64,000 nt of DNA, taken from the NCBI GenBank assembly GCA_014843695.1, contig CM026386.1, positions 17,283,863 to 17,347,862 on the forward strand. The letters run 5' to 3'. Shown in pieces: positions 44,540-54,924 of the stretch (position 1 is its first letter; every line of letters begins with the position of its first letter). The stretch comes from Archivesica marissinica. Its lineage: Eukaryota > Mollusca > Bivalvia > Venerida > Vesicomyidae. The notes under the pieces were generated by a model. That model was not told the DNA's origin. It worked only from the letters and a program-made list of their open reading frames with translations, and did no database searches. Position numbers and translations under genes: made by a program.

Positions 44540-45500
44540 GGCTACATGGGTTGCATTGATCTAAGTGTGTGTTTACCAACTTCAAAAAAAATAAAGCTTT
44601 TTGATTCTTTAGTAGGTTCGATCCTCAATTTTAGTGCCGAAATATGGGGAACACATAAAGCCACGGACATCGAACTTGTCCATACAAAATTCTTGCCCAG
44701 AATTCTCGGGAGTAAAAAAATCAACAAATTTAACTGCGCTATACGGAGAATTATGTCGATTACCGCTCCATATCTATCGAAAAATTAAACTACTTAAGTA
44801 TTGGATTAAGATATTAAAACAAGAAGATTCAAGTTTAACAAAACAACTTTATCTATTATTAAAAACGGACGTTGATTTAGGTCACACTTATAACCGAAAA
44901 CATTGGGCGTTTGAAATAAAAACAATACTACCAGATCACGGATTTAACAATATCTGGAATGAACAGTTCACCCATGACATCCCTCTGGACATTATTAAGC
45001 AACGGATAATCGATACATATCTACAAAAATGATTTAGAACTTCATCACATAACCTTTTTATTGAAACAGGGAGATATAACAACGTGGCTCGTGAACTGAG
45101 AACTTGTAAATCCTGTACTATGACAAAAATTGAAAGTGAATATCATTTTCTACTTGTATGTCCACATTATCGCGATATAAGAAAGAAATACTTTAAACGC
45201 TATTATTGTCATTGGCCGACAATGCATAAATTCGATGCTCTAATGTCTGCTACGTCTAATAAAACTATTTGTAACCTATCAAAGTTTATATACTTTGCCA
45301 ACAAAATACGCATTATCTAAGTACCTTAAATACTGTATCTACCTATTGTATAGTGATTGTTAATCTGCACTGTTAAAAACCCATGCTCTTCTGAAAAAAC
45401 TTGTGTTCACACTGTATTATATATTATATGTTTGTAAACATTAATATGAAATGTTTAATGCTGAATAAAATATTTGTATTGTATTGTATATTGTATTCAT
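44540..45500 (+). pseudogene. LINE fragment: C-terminal polyprotein and 3' end
   Basis: Consecutive frames encode LFDSLVGSILNFSAEIWGTH, LCRLPLHIYRKIKLLKYWIK, LLKTDVDLGHTYNRKHWAFE and a terminal Cys/His segment (CKSC, then ESEYHFLLVCPHYRDIRK), typical of the C-terminal third of jockey/CR1-type non-LTR elements. One frameshift near 44710, a stop at 45030 and an internal deletion make it inactive. The 3' end is a TTGTATTGTATTG tail near 45475. The element lies in intron 1 of the RING gene, sense-oriented. Confidence 0.85.
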
Positions 45501-45838
45501 GTTATGTCAATATTGATTATTGGGTTGATCAGGTACACAATCATTAACCGTGACATATTAATACATGTGGATGTGTAAAGATACCAAGATCTATAAAGTG
45601 ATGTGTTGAATTACCCGTGTCGACCCATTTCCTGTAGAACCAGTCATTGAAAGTGCCATAACTGGCCCCAATTCCGCCGGAAACATAAATATCAATGTAT
45701 TGTGTCAATGTTGAAACTACTGGGGTACGTTAATTATGGTCATAAAATATATTTGTTTTATTACTTGGGTCGGTGACACGATGCATAACGGACTTTGTTA
45801 ATTACAGCTTCGTTCCTGCACCTGCTGTCCTCGATACA

Positions 45839-46015
45839 CAGTCAAACCTGTATTAAGAGGCCAGCTAAGGGAATCACAGAAAGTGGCTGCTTAGCACAGG
45901 TGGTTGCTTAATAGATGTTAAATATAGAATAAAGTAACATGGGGAATCTGAAAACTACCTGCTTAATGCAGGTTGGCTGCTTAATAGAGGTGACCACTAA
46001 CACAGGTTTGACTGT
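45839..46015. mobile_element. pogo/Tigger-like MITE, copy 2
   Basis: CAGTCAAACCTGTATTAAGA and AACACAGGTTTGACTG ends. The right flank is TA, the left flank has lost the TA. Confidence 0.8.
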
Positions 46016-46880
46016 AGATACATTCTTTTATTCCTCCACTATAAAGAGAAGTAGCACATTTGCATAATATACAAATTTTACGTACAATTTGTGACAAAAA
46101 CATTAAAATATATACAATATTTATATCTTTATTTCAGTCTCATAGATCTATGTACAATACAAGATATCAAAATATAACATATATTCACATAAACACACGT
46201 GCATAGCCATGCTTAGATAGAATTACAAGAGACTATGGTCATAATTATCACACTTGTTATAAAATTATCATTGCACAAATAGAGTATTAAATTATTAATA
46301 TATACTGTGTAAGACTGGTACAATGTACTAATAGGCATTACCTTGCGTATTATGAACACTCTCTTATAACCGTTACCAATACATAATACGGTTTTTATTT
46401 TTTAAGTATCACAAAAAACAGCTGCTAATTAGTTCACTCTCGATCTGATCGAGGTTGATAATTGATCTTTTAAAATATTTCTTAATCGGCTAGTGCATTT
46501 GTTTTTAATTACAGTGTGTGAAACGTATGCATTTTAATTTATGTAATGTACATGGATGAGCGGTAAATAAAGATCAAAACTTCAATGACCCGGACCATAG
46601 AAATGTTTTCTTAACTATAATAGTGTTTGTTAATACACGTCTATGTATAATAAAAAATAAAAATGGTAGTACAGTTTTATAATCTATTTTGTTGTTTATG
46701 CAATGAAGGTTATCCTCTTTCACGAACAATGGCATAATTATATACACTGACAAAACATGATACCATTGTGTTTACGTCTGCAACAACATCCTCTATACAA
46801 GCATTATACAGTATTATCTACCCAGCAAAAACGAATCAATGCGAATTTCATAATTCATGCTTCATTGCCTTTTATGAGTG
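46016..46880. other. No recognisable feature
   Basis: AT-rich intronic sequence. Nothing supported. Confidence 0.5.
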
Positions 46881-46884
46881 TAGG

Positions 46885-47120
46885 ACATAAGCCCCCCCCC
46901 CCCCCGGACAAAAGCCCTCCCATGATTTTGACACGGGCGGACAAAAGCCCCTTGGTTTTTCTATGGGGGGGGCTTTTGTCCTACCCTGAATGTGCATGGG
47001 GGGGCTTTTGTCCTCCCTTGGGTTTTCTATGGGGGGGCTTTTGTCCTACCCTGAATTTGAACGGGGGGGCTTTTGTCCTCCTGTGGCAAAAAAGATGGGG
47101 GGCTTCTGTCCGTATCCCGC
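46885..47120. repeat. C/G-run foldback with GGACAAAAGCCC motifs
   Basis: A run of about 15 C leads into GGACAAAAGCCC twice, then the inverse GGGGGGGCTTTTGTCC four times at about 45-60-bp spacing. This forms inverted and direct repeats at once, with alternate G runs of seven or eight. Confidence 0.85.
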
Positions 47121-47283
47121 CTTTTATTGCCTTATGCCAATTTACACAGATATCCGCTGATACAATAACCATAAATCGCGTTGATCAAAGGTAGAAAACT
47201 CCTACAATGTGATCGCTCGAAATGAACAAGGGACGCTACCTAGTCAAATCTGCTAAAATAGTCGCTATGTCCGCCAGAGCAGT

Positions 47284-47545
47284 CGTGTATCCCCCATCAT
47301 ACCATCCTACCATTGCACCAACGTCCAGGGCATCGCCATCGTTCCATCCCACATCACCATCCTGTCATTGTTCCATCCTTCAGGGTCACCAGCATCGCAA
47401 TCGTTTCCTAGCCATTGCTCAACGTTCAGGGCATCGCCATCGTTCCATCCTACATCGCCATCGTACCACCCTGCCATTGATCCATCCTTCAGGACAACCA
47501 GCATCGCCATCGTACAATCTGTCACCACCATCCTAGCATTGCTCC
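47284..47545. repeat. Imperfect GC-richer repeat
   Basis: CCATCCTTCAGG, AACGTCCAGGGCATCGCCAT-like and CATCGTACCA/GTTCCATCC motifs recur irregularly. The longest recurring block returns at about 115 bp. Confidence 0.6.
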
Positions 47546-47547
47546 TT

Positions 47548-48145
47548 TATAAATCATCTACATGAATCAATTTATAAATCATCTACATGAATCAATTTAT
47601 AAATCGTCTACATGAATCAATTTATAAATCGTCTACATGAATCAATTTATAAATTGTCTACATGAATCAATTTATAAATCATCTACATGAATCAATTTAT
47701 AAATCATCTACATTAATCAATTTATAAATCGTCTACATGAATCAATTTATAAATCATCGACACGGTTTAATTTATAAATCATCTACATGGATCATTTATA
47801 AATCTATTGATCAATTTATAAATCTACATGGATCAATTTATAAATCTACATGGATCAATTTATAAATCTACATGGGTCAATTTATAAATCATCTACATGG
47901 GTCAATTTATAAATCATCTACATGAGTCAATTTATAAATCGTCTACATGAATCAATTTATAAATCGTCTACATGAATCAATTTATAAATCATCTACATGG
48001 GTCAATTTATAAATCATCTACATGGGTCAATTTATAAATCATCTACATGGGTCAATTTATAAATCATCTACACGGATCAATTTATAAATCATCTACACGG
48101 ATCAATTTATAAATCATCTACATGGATCAATTTATAAATCATATT
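47548..48145. repeat. 25-bp tandem array, about 24 copies
   Basis: The unit is ATCAATTTATAAATCATCTA plus CATGA. Shorter 18-bp units (AATCTACATGGATCAATT) at about 47800-47880 result from internal deletions. Confidence 0.93.
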
Positions 48146-48631
48146 TTGTTCTATTCATTATAATGTATGTATATTCTGCAATGGTGTGTGTTCAAGTTAG
48201 ATGGTATTACAGAAAGGATATCCAATATATATATATCTGCCGGAACCCCACTATTCGCTCACATGATTTAGTATCATAGTACTAGCCTGGGTTTCATTCA
48301 GTCTGTCGATTTTTCACTTTTTAACTTCTGGCAAAATGACATGATATGATCAGAAGCTCAATACGGCCTAATTAATAGTCTCGGTGTTAAAATATATTTA
48401 TTTGACTGACCAGGCAAAATAAATCGACCATATTTACATTATTTTGTTATGTCAACAAACCGCGTATACGACGTTTGTTTATTTATTGAAATACTCAGTT
48501 TTTGAGGCAAATATTTGGAAAACAATTATACCATATAATAGCAAATTACATTCTTCAGACATTTGCGTTTTCACCGATGTATCGTTGCTTTAAGAAATGT
48601 GAACCTACATTTCATAACTTGTTTTTTCTAG
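48146..48631. other. Intron 3' part, no further feature
   Basis: Unique AT-rich sequence ending in a strong acceptor (GTTTTTTCTAG). Nothing else supported. Confidence 0.6.
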
Positions 48632-48920
48632 GATATGGATCGTGACCTTGAAATGCTACTAAAATGCCCGATATTTCAGTCTAATCTGGATGGTACGTCC
48701 ATTACAGACTGTGGGCACCGAGTTTGCAATCACTGTATTTTTCTGTGGTTAGAGAAGTATTCTACGTGCCCTATATGCAGTGCACCAATCACTATACAGG
48801 AGGTCAGCAACCAGAGTAGGGTAGAACTACTGGACAACGTGATGCTAATGAATGATCGAGCAATTGATCGACAAGCAGCAATCATATCATCACGTGACGC
48901 TACAATTCAACAACACTGCG
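48632..48920 (+). CDS. RING gene: RING-finger exon
   Basis: A 289-bp exon, phase 0 in and phase 1 out (TGCG then GTAGGT). It encodes a C3HC4-type RING at the N-terminus: LLKCPIF, then DCGHRVCNHC, then STCPICSAPI. RING domains recruit ubiquitin-conjugating enzymes, so an E3 ubiquitin ligase, similar in layout to TRIM or TRAF proteins (RING then coiled coil), is the likely class. The second zinc ligand is Phe instead of Cys (CPIF), a single-base difference from a TGT codon. The other seven ligand positions are present. The rest (VELLDNVMLMNDRAIDRQAA) is helical and leads into the coiled-coil exons. Confidence 0.88.
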
Positions 48921-48959
48921 GTAGGTACATTCATGCTGTTGTATGCTCACGTTATTTAC

Positions 48960-50262
48960 TGCATCTCCCTACGCCATGTGGTTTTCTCCATATCACTATG
49001 TCACGTGATTTCCTCCATCTCCCGATGCCACGTGATTTATTCCATCTCACTATGTCACGTGATTTCCTCCATCTCCCTATGTCACGTGATTTCCTCCATC
49101 TCCCAATACCACGTGATTTCCACCATCTCCCTATACCACGTGATTTCCTCCATCTCCCTATGTCACGTGATTTCCTCCATCTCCCTATGTCACGTGATTT
49201 CCTCCATCTCCCTATGTCACGTGATTTCCTCCATCTCACTATGTCACATGATTTCCTCCATCTCCCGATGCCATGTGATTTCCTCCATCTCCCTATGTCA
49301 CGTGATTTCCTCCATCTCCCAATACCACGTGATTTCCACCATCTCCCTATACCACATGATTTCCTCCATCTCCCGATGCCATGTGATTTCCTCCATCTCC
49401 CTATGTCACGTGATTTCCTCCATCTCCCAATACCACGTGATTTCCTCCATCTCCCAATACCACGTGATTTCATCCATCTCCCTATGTCACGTGATTTCCT
49501 CCATCTCCCTATGTCACGTGATTTCCTCCATCTCCCGATGCCATGTGATTTCCTCCATCTCCCTATGTCACGTGATTTCCTCCATCTCCCAATACCACGT
49601 GATTTCCTCCATCTCCCAATACCACGTGATTTCATCCATCTCCCTATGTCACGTGATTTCCTCCATCTCCCTATGTCACGTGATTTCCTCCATCTCCCTA
49701 TGTCACGTGATTTCCTCCATCTCCCGATGCCATGTGATTTCCTCCATCTCCCTATGCCACGTGATTTCCTCCATCTCCCAATACCACGTGATTTCCTCCA
49801 TCTCCCTATGTCACGTGATTTCCTCCATCTCCCTATACCACGTGATTTCCTCCATCTCCCAATACCACGTGATTTCCTCCATCTCCCTATACCACGTGAT
49901 TTCCTCCATCTCCCTATGTCACGTGATTTCCTCTATCTCCCTATACCACGTGATTTCCTCCATATCCCTATACCACGTGCTTTATTATATCTTACTATGC
50001 CACGTGTGTTCCTCCATCTGCCACGTGATTTCTTCCATCTCCCTATACCACGTGATTTCCTCCATCTCCCTATACCACGTGATTTATTCCATCTTACTAT
50101 GCCACGTGATTTCCTCCATCTGGCACGTGATTTCCTCCATCTCCCTATGCCACGTGCTTTCCTGCAGATCCCTATACCACGCGATTTATTCCATCTTACT
50201 ATGCCACGTGATTTCCTCCATCTCCCAATACCACGTGATTTCCTCCATCTCCCTATGCCTCA
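48960..50262. repeat. 27-bp tandem array, about 47 copies, with CACGTG motifs
   Basis: The unit is CACGTGATTTCCTCCATCTC plus CCTATGT (or CAATAC/GATGC variants). Most units keep the palindrome CACGTG, many as GTCACGTGAT. Only 40 bases separate the RING exon's donor from the array. The open frame that runs on from the RING exon through the array ignores a consensus donor and is not real coding. Confidence 0.93.
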
Positions 50263-50644
50263 AACAAACGCCATTTCAGGATCGTTGATGATCGTAAACT
50301 ATTACATATAAATATGTAATAGAAGGAAGATTTAAAGTTCACTCTGCATAATACACACTCGGGTAGTGTATTTAGTGAATGTAAATTATGCACTTCATAA
50401 TTTAGTAATTAAATGCAAACATATTGACAATAACATACAACCCTATTTAACATAATAATAATATATACCACATCTCTGCTGGAACATCCGCGAATCATAT
50501 AGGAACCAACTATTGTTGCAGAATTTCAACTACGTACTAAATAGATTGACCTGGCCATTTCTGGATTTCAGGTCAAGCCTGTATGTCTATGCACACACCA
50601 GTGAAAGCTTGGAACTAGTTCCCTGAAAACAATTGGACAATTTT
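50263..50644. other. No recognisable feature
   Basis: AT-rich intronic sequence. Confidence 0.5.
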
Positions 50645-50850
50645 ATTTGCGAAAAGTTCTTTCAACTTGTATTAATCACTCTCGAGAAATCATTCCTGAT
50701 GGAATCCATCGCCATGAGGGAGAGAAAAGGCAATGTGGAATTTAAATGCCTTGCCTAACAGCACAATCGTAACGGCTACAGCGGGGCTCGAACTCCGGGC
50801 CTTTCGCACATGAAGCGAACGCGCTTCCACTGCGCTATCACGACTTCCAC
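50645..50850 (-). mobile_element. SINE family D, reverse
   Basis: Core CATTCCTGATGGAATCC and GAGGGAGAGAAAAGGCAATG, head with GGGGCTCGAACTCCGGGCC. Confidence 0.85.
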
Positions 50851-50919
50851 AAATTGGACACTTTTAATACCTATAATACGAATACATAGCAGTAATTCTT
50901 ATCACATAACTTCCCATTC

Positions 50920-51035
50920 GTGTAAAGCACCGACACGAGACCTCGGTTTAATGTCCCATCTGAAAAACTGTTAATTGTATTGGAGTCAGACGGGGGATCG
51001 AACCTGCGATCCCTGGATTACCAGATCCGTCTGTA
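50920..51035 (-). mobile_element. SINE family A, reverse, truncated
   Basis: GTAAAGCACCGACACGAGAC to GGGGGATCGAACCTGCGATC. The anticodon-arm part of the head is deleted. Confidence 0.8.
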
Positions 51036-51046
51036 ATCAGCTATCT

Positions 51047-51292
51047 ATCCGATTAGCGCAGTGGTTAGCGCGCTCGCTTCTCACAAATGCGACCCGGGTT
51101 CGATCCTCGGACAGGGAAGTATATGAGATGGTACGATGGTCGCCAGATCCGACAGGTGGGTTTTCTCCGGGTACTCCGGTTTCCTCCCACATGAATGACC
51201 ACATTTACGCTTACATCCGAGCCAACGAGAGTGATTAATATAAGTTGTTCAAACTTGCTTCGCAATCGTTGTAAAATACATAAAGTATAAAG
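51047..51292 (+). mobile_element. SINE family B, full-length
   Basis: CCGATTAGCGCAGTGGTTAG, CCCGGGTTCGATCCTCGG, body and TTGCTTCGCAATCGTTG tail. It follows the truncated family A copy directly. Confidence 0.88.
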
Positions 51293-51403
51293 CTATCTAT
51301 CAAAGGGATATCTAGATACGATTACGTTACAGGAACATTGTAGTAATACTATACAGATGTAACGGTATATATATTAACCCAATATGTGAGGTGATATGTA
51401 GGC

Positions 51404-51480
51404 AGCCTGGTTGGGCTCAGTCGGTAGAGCAATCGCCCTGTAAGCGAGAGGTCCCGGGTTCGAGTCCCGGATTGGCTGCA
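51404..51480 (+). tRNA. tRNA-like sequence (Thr-like, TGT) in the left terminal repeat, probably a pseudogene
   Basis: GGCTCAGTCGGTAGAGC forms a D arm and A box. ATCGC/GCGAG with loop CCTGTAA gives anticodon TGT, but C replaces the invariant U33. The T arm CCGGG-TTCGAGT-CCCGG is perfect and is a consensus B box. The acceptor ends GCAGCC and GGCTGC pair but leave two or three extra bases, so it does not fold as a standard tRNA. Confidence 0.45.
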
Positions 51481-51658
51481 TGTTTTTCTCACCTGGGTTA
51501 CACATCCCCCCCCCGTTTGAAAACGTTACATTATAAACTCCGAGAAATATTTCACAATGTATCTCTATCCCTATGGAAATTCATGGAAGAATTCCAATTT
51601 GGTGGGGGGAGTATGTAATGGTATGTATATTAACCCAATATGTGAGGTGATATGTAGG

Positions 51659-51735
51659 CAGCCCGGTTAGCTCAGTCGGTAGAGCAATCGCCCTGTAAGC
51701 AAGAGGTCCCGGGTTCGAGTCCCGGTCTGGCTGCA
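51659..51735 (+). tRNA. tRNA-like sequence in the right terminal repeat, probably a pseudogene
   Basis: Same as the left copy, with a better D-arm side (GGTTAGCTCAGTCGGTAGAG) and one anticodon-stem mismatch (GCAAG). The Pol III A and B boxes are intact at normal spacing. Distance and acceptor anomalies are the same, so both copies were inherited with the element. Confidence 0.45.
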
Positions 51736-51761
51736 TGTTTTTCTCACCTGGGTTACACAGA

Positions 51762-52554
51762 TAAAGAGTAAAGCTGGAATAGATGCATATTTGCGATTGA
51801 TATCAAAAGACGCTGTTTCACAAATGTGTGATATATTAAACGGCCTATCTTCTTACAGTATTGGTGAAAAGGAAATTGAACATATTCAAATTGCCTCTGT
51901 TAGTATCTTGTATGCAATGTTTCGTCTAGTGTACCAGCATAGACATATATAGTCAGCGTAGTGACATCGCTGTGCATGTATATAGATAGATAGTTTATTT
52001 TTTTCAAATTCAATAAGCCAGAGGCCCATGAGAACATACAACAAACATAAACATATATATTATACAGTATACAGTGACGCAACAAGATGACAATAACACA
52101 GTGACAATGCATACAATCAATGGCAGAAATATTTATAACTCTCATGAACAGTATATAGCATACGCTTTAATGGTATGATTGATACAAAATGATAATACGA
52201 TGATAAAACATTTGTTTACGTCAGCATTTATATCAGAGTAATATCGTTACATAATTTGTATTCTGGATACATATACCTGGCAGGTTTAGTTTATTCTGCT
52301 CCGCACTAATATGTCCTTCTATGCATCTTTCATTTCGTTTCGGAAAGGTTTATAATCTGGATACCTATTAGGCAACGTCTATCAACGGTGCCACATTACT
52401 TGTTTTAAAAACAATTAATAAGTTTCATTCATTTAATTATGAACCAATTGTATATTTAGTCCACATTGGACTGCATTTTCTAACTTGGTATATATAATTG
52501 TTAAACTGTGCTTTGAATTGTATAATTTATGTTCTGGTGATCTGTATATTATGA
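51762..52554. other. No recognisable feature
   Basis: AT-rich intronic sequence. Confidence 0.5.
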
Positions 52555-52690
52555 TAGCTCTCCTTAATGGAGGAAAATAAAATATCTATCTATCTACAGC
52601 TCTCCTTAATGGAGGAAAATAAAATATATATCTATCTACAGCTCTCCTTAATGGAGGAAAATAATAATATCTATCTATCTCCTGTTTCAT
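52555..52690. repeat. 47-bp unit repeated three times beside an exon
   Basis: AGCTCTCCTTAATGGAGGAA followed by AATAAAATATCTATCTATCT is present three times here but once at 59250-59300, the matching place in the second cassette. The last copy runs directly into the acceptor tract of the exon at 52697. Confidence 0.9.
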
Positions 52691-52696
52691 CCGTAG

Positions 52697-52801
52697 ATAA
52701 AGCAGACGAAACTGCTTGTGAGTTGGCTGACCTGACACTACAACTCGAGAACATGCAAGTAGCGATAGATATACAGAGAGGTCAACACGAGCAGATTGTC
52801 G
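52697..52801 (+). CDS. RING gene: coiled-coil exon 1, copy A
   Basis: A 105-bp exon, phase 1 at both ends, acceptor TTTCATCCGTAG, donor G then GTAAGT. With the preceding G it encodes DKADETACELADLTLQLENM and then QVAIDIQRGQHEQIV. The leucine/isoleucine spacing (LADLTLQLENMQVAI) suits an amphipathic, oligomerising coiled coil after the RING. A second copy is at 59307. The symmetric phase allows duplication or skipping without frame change. Confidence 0.82.
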
Positions 52802-53069
52802 GTAAGTATAATGCTATGGCAGTGCACTGATAATTTATGCTGCATAGAAAGGGATAACAAATATTAACGATGTGCATGTAAGCCACTAAAATGGGCCAAA
52901 ACACACACTCATAATGGTAGTAACAATGTAATGGGGCCACACATTTTATAGTTTCTATTTTATCTCAATTTAAGTCAAAATGTGTATTATTTTATATTCG
53001 TCATTGGTACAAAATAACCATTTTTATGAATGTATATTATTATGTATTGTAAAGTAAAATGTTTGTTTA

Positions 53070-53317
53070 TTATAGTGTCACCCCTATTGAAAGGGCCAGT
53101 CATTACTGACGTACGAGACACACTTTTTATGACCCTCAGTACTTCCCGAATCATATGCTTGTATGCCAGGCGCCAGGCTTATAGGCAATCGGTAACCATT
53201 ATTTAATTAGCTGGCGGCTCACCAACCGGCCATAGCAGAACGAACCCCTGGCTACGTTCGAACCTTCGATCTCCCGCTCCCTAGGCGGACGCCTTAACCA
53301 CTAGGCCACGGAGACAG
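53070..53317 (-). mobile_element. tRNA-headed SINE (family F), reverse
   Basis: In reverse: TCCGTGGCCTAGTGGTTAAG (A box), GGTTCGAACGTAGCC (B box), then a body with AGTACTGAGGGTCATAAAAA and GTGTCTCGTACGTCAGTAAT. The duplicate copy is at 61870-62113. Confidence 0.75.
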
Positions 53318-53727
53318 TACTATATATTCCGTAGGGCAAACGGACATATGTTTGCTAAAACACGGGTATGCGTCCCTCCTTTGTCACTAAATATCACAAT
53401 GAACACAATATAATATACTTGTATACTCACACGAAAAAGAAAAGGTGCACTTGTTTAGAGGTGAACATTTTATACTTATATATAGAAGCAATAAATAGGC
53501 AGATTTTGTATAATTATTATTATACCATTCATATTGAGTGCCTTTATTATATAAACATTACACGTTCAAACGCGCTTTGCATAAACATGTAACATAACCC
53601 ACATATAACAATAACAATCAAAAGATTACAAAATATAGAATGCAGGGTTAAAAGCATATGATAAAAGTATGGATTTTTTAATGTTTTAAAGAGGACACTG
53701 ATGAGGAACCTACTTATTAATTTTTTA

Positions 53728-53910
53728 TTTAAGTTTATTTAACGTCGCTACCGGTTTCCCATTTGAGCGACGGGCAGTTTACCTAACAACACCTTTCCTG
53801 GGCAGGCTCCAGCGGTTAACCAGTACTTGGTGCACCAACCTCCGTAAGAAACTGCCAACTTTTTCATATCAATGAGACACGGTCAGCGACCTTAACCACT
53901 CGACCTACTT
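53728..53910 (-). mobile_element. SINE family C, reverse, head deleted
   Basis: TTTATTTAACGTCGCTACCG tail and GGGCAGTTTACCTAACAACA core. Compared with 62524-62760 most of the tRNA-like head is missing. Confidence 0.8.
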
Positions 53911-54281
53911 AAACTATGGATTGTACATTAGATACACAAAATAAGAAATTATAGATTAAAACTACAACATATAAACCATACGATACAAACTTTAAGAAAT
54001 GGAAGGATAATTGAAATTAAAGACATCACCCTAGGGCATAATAAAATCGTTTACAATACTATCATGAATAAAGTACAAACAATATAATATAATTTTAAAG
54101 TAAGATGTTTTGGTATGGACTGTGCAAAAATGTATTGGCTACACTTTTAATTGAAATTTGTTAATAATCAGAACATTGTTTTACTTGTGAATATAAGTAT
54201 ATAATGTTCACTCTAACCAAGTGCACACTTTCTTTTTCGTGTGAGTATATTATTATATAATATAATTTATAGTGTAGTATT

Positions 54282-54545
54282 CAGGGGTGTAGCCAGGAGG
54301 CAAATTATGTGCAGGCCCGGGTAAAGAATGTTGAGTGAGCGTAGCAAACGAGGTTGCTAGGGGGTCCGGGGTCATGCACCCACGAATTTTTGGGTTTTTA
54401 GGATGCAATTACGAGCATTCTGCTGCATTTAAAAGACAAATTCGGACATGTTTTATAACAAATAAACATGATATATATTTTTTTGTTGTTGGTCAAAATA
54501 ATGTGCAGGCCCGGGCCTGTTGGCCTAATGGCAGCTACGCGCCTG
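54282..54545. mobile_element. hAT-like MITE, copy 2
   Basis: CAGGGGTGTAGCCAGGAGGC and GGCAGCTACGCGCCTG ends, internal GCAGGCCCGGG twice. Duplicated with the segment at 63120-63376. Confidence 0.72.
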
Positions 54546-54635
54546 GTAATACACGCAGCGTGTTGATCATGTTGATAAAGAGTCCACCAAAGCATTAGTT
54601 GCTCTATGTAATGATGTCCGATATACATATTTCAG

Positions 54636-54722
54636 ATATACTGCACGATATACATGAAAATGTTATTCCAGAAAGAGATCAAATAATTGAACGGTTACGC
54701 AACCATATAACCGATCTATCAG
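54636..54722 (+). CDS. RING gene: coiled-coil exon 2, copy A
   Basis: An 87-bp exon, phase 1 at both ends, acceptor ACATATTTCAG, donor G then GTGAGT. It encodes ILHDIHENVIPERDQIIERL and then RNHITDLS, a charged helix with hydrophobic I/L/V at heptad-like spacing. It joins in frame to 52697-52801. The second copy at 63467 differs by one residue (ERL against EQL). Confidence 0.82.
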
Positions 54723-54749
54723 GTGAGTAGACAAACAATCTCCATGTGA

Positions 54750-54905
54750 CTTACGGCGGTCGGTGGTTCTACCCCTGTACCCGTCCGTGCCTGACATACT
54801 GCTTGAAATTGGAGGTGCACCTGGGGTCTTCCTCCACAAAAATAGACGGAGAGTCGTTGTATGGCCTAACATGCTTGCGCGACTTTAAACTCCAAAACCA
54901 AACAT
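54750..54905 (+). mobile_element. V-SINE-like fragment
   Basis: CGGTCGGTGGTTCTACCCC, GTCCGTGCCTGACATACTGC, CTGGGGTCTTCCTCCAC. Shared with 63585-63720 through the duplication. Confidence 0.75.
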
Positions 54906-54924
54906 ACACAAGAAAAGCTATGAC

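Larger units (their letters stand above)
51354..51761 (+). mobile_element. Miniature LTR-type element with tRNA-like sequence in each terminal repeat
   Basis: Direct repeats 51358-51502 and 51614-51757 (about 145 bp, roughly 94% identical by eye) start TGTAAC/TGTAAT and end GGGTTACA, the TG...CA pattern of LTRs. CAGA flanks the whole unit on both sides (51354-51357 and 51758-51761), a likely 4-bp target duplication. The 111-bp interior ends in a polypurine tract (GGTGGGGGGAG) just before the right repeat, as in LTR elements, but has no clear primer-binding site and no ORF. Layout and size fit a terminal-repeat retrotransposon in miniature (TRIM). An inverted-repeat DNA element is the alternative, since the interior also starts with a C run and the repeat ends are themselves inverted. 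Confidence 0.65.
52901..54923 (+). repeat. Segmental duplication, copy A
   Basis: Nearly identical to 61697-63765, including two SINEs, the hAT-like MITE, coiled-coil exon 2 and a V-SINE fragment. Main differences: this copy lacks about 58 bases of a SINE family C head near 53878, and has a G-to-A-level scatter of substitutions. Confidence 0.95.

Noticed and set aside
44546..45320. A protein-coding host gene in intron 1 of the RING gene
   Set aside because: Block order and the terminal Cys/His segment identify a non-LTR retrotransposon fragment with a frameshift and a stop.
46757..47194. 145-codon proline- and glycine-rich ORF
   Set aside because: Generated by the C/G-run foldback. No start context or splice support.
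48921..50311. Continuation of the RING ORF to 558 codons through the repeat
   Set aside because: A consensus donor at 48921 and the phase-1 match to the coiled-coil exon at 52697 show that the repeat is intronic.
53368..53592. 74-codon ORF identical to one at 62163-62387
   Set aside because: Identity reflects the segmental duplication of an intron. No splice signals or motif, and adjacent sequence is equally conserved.
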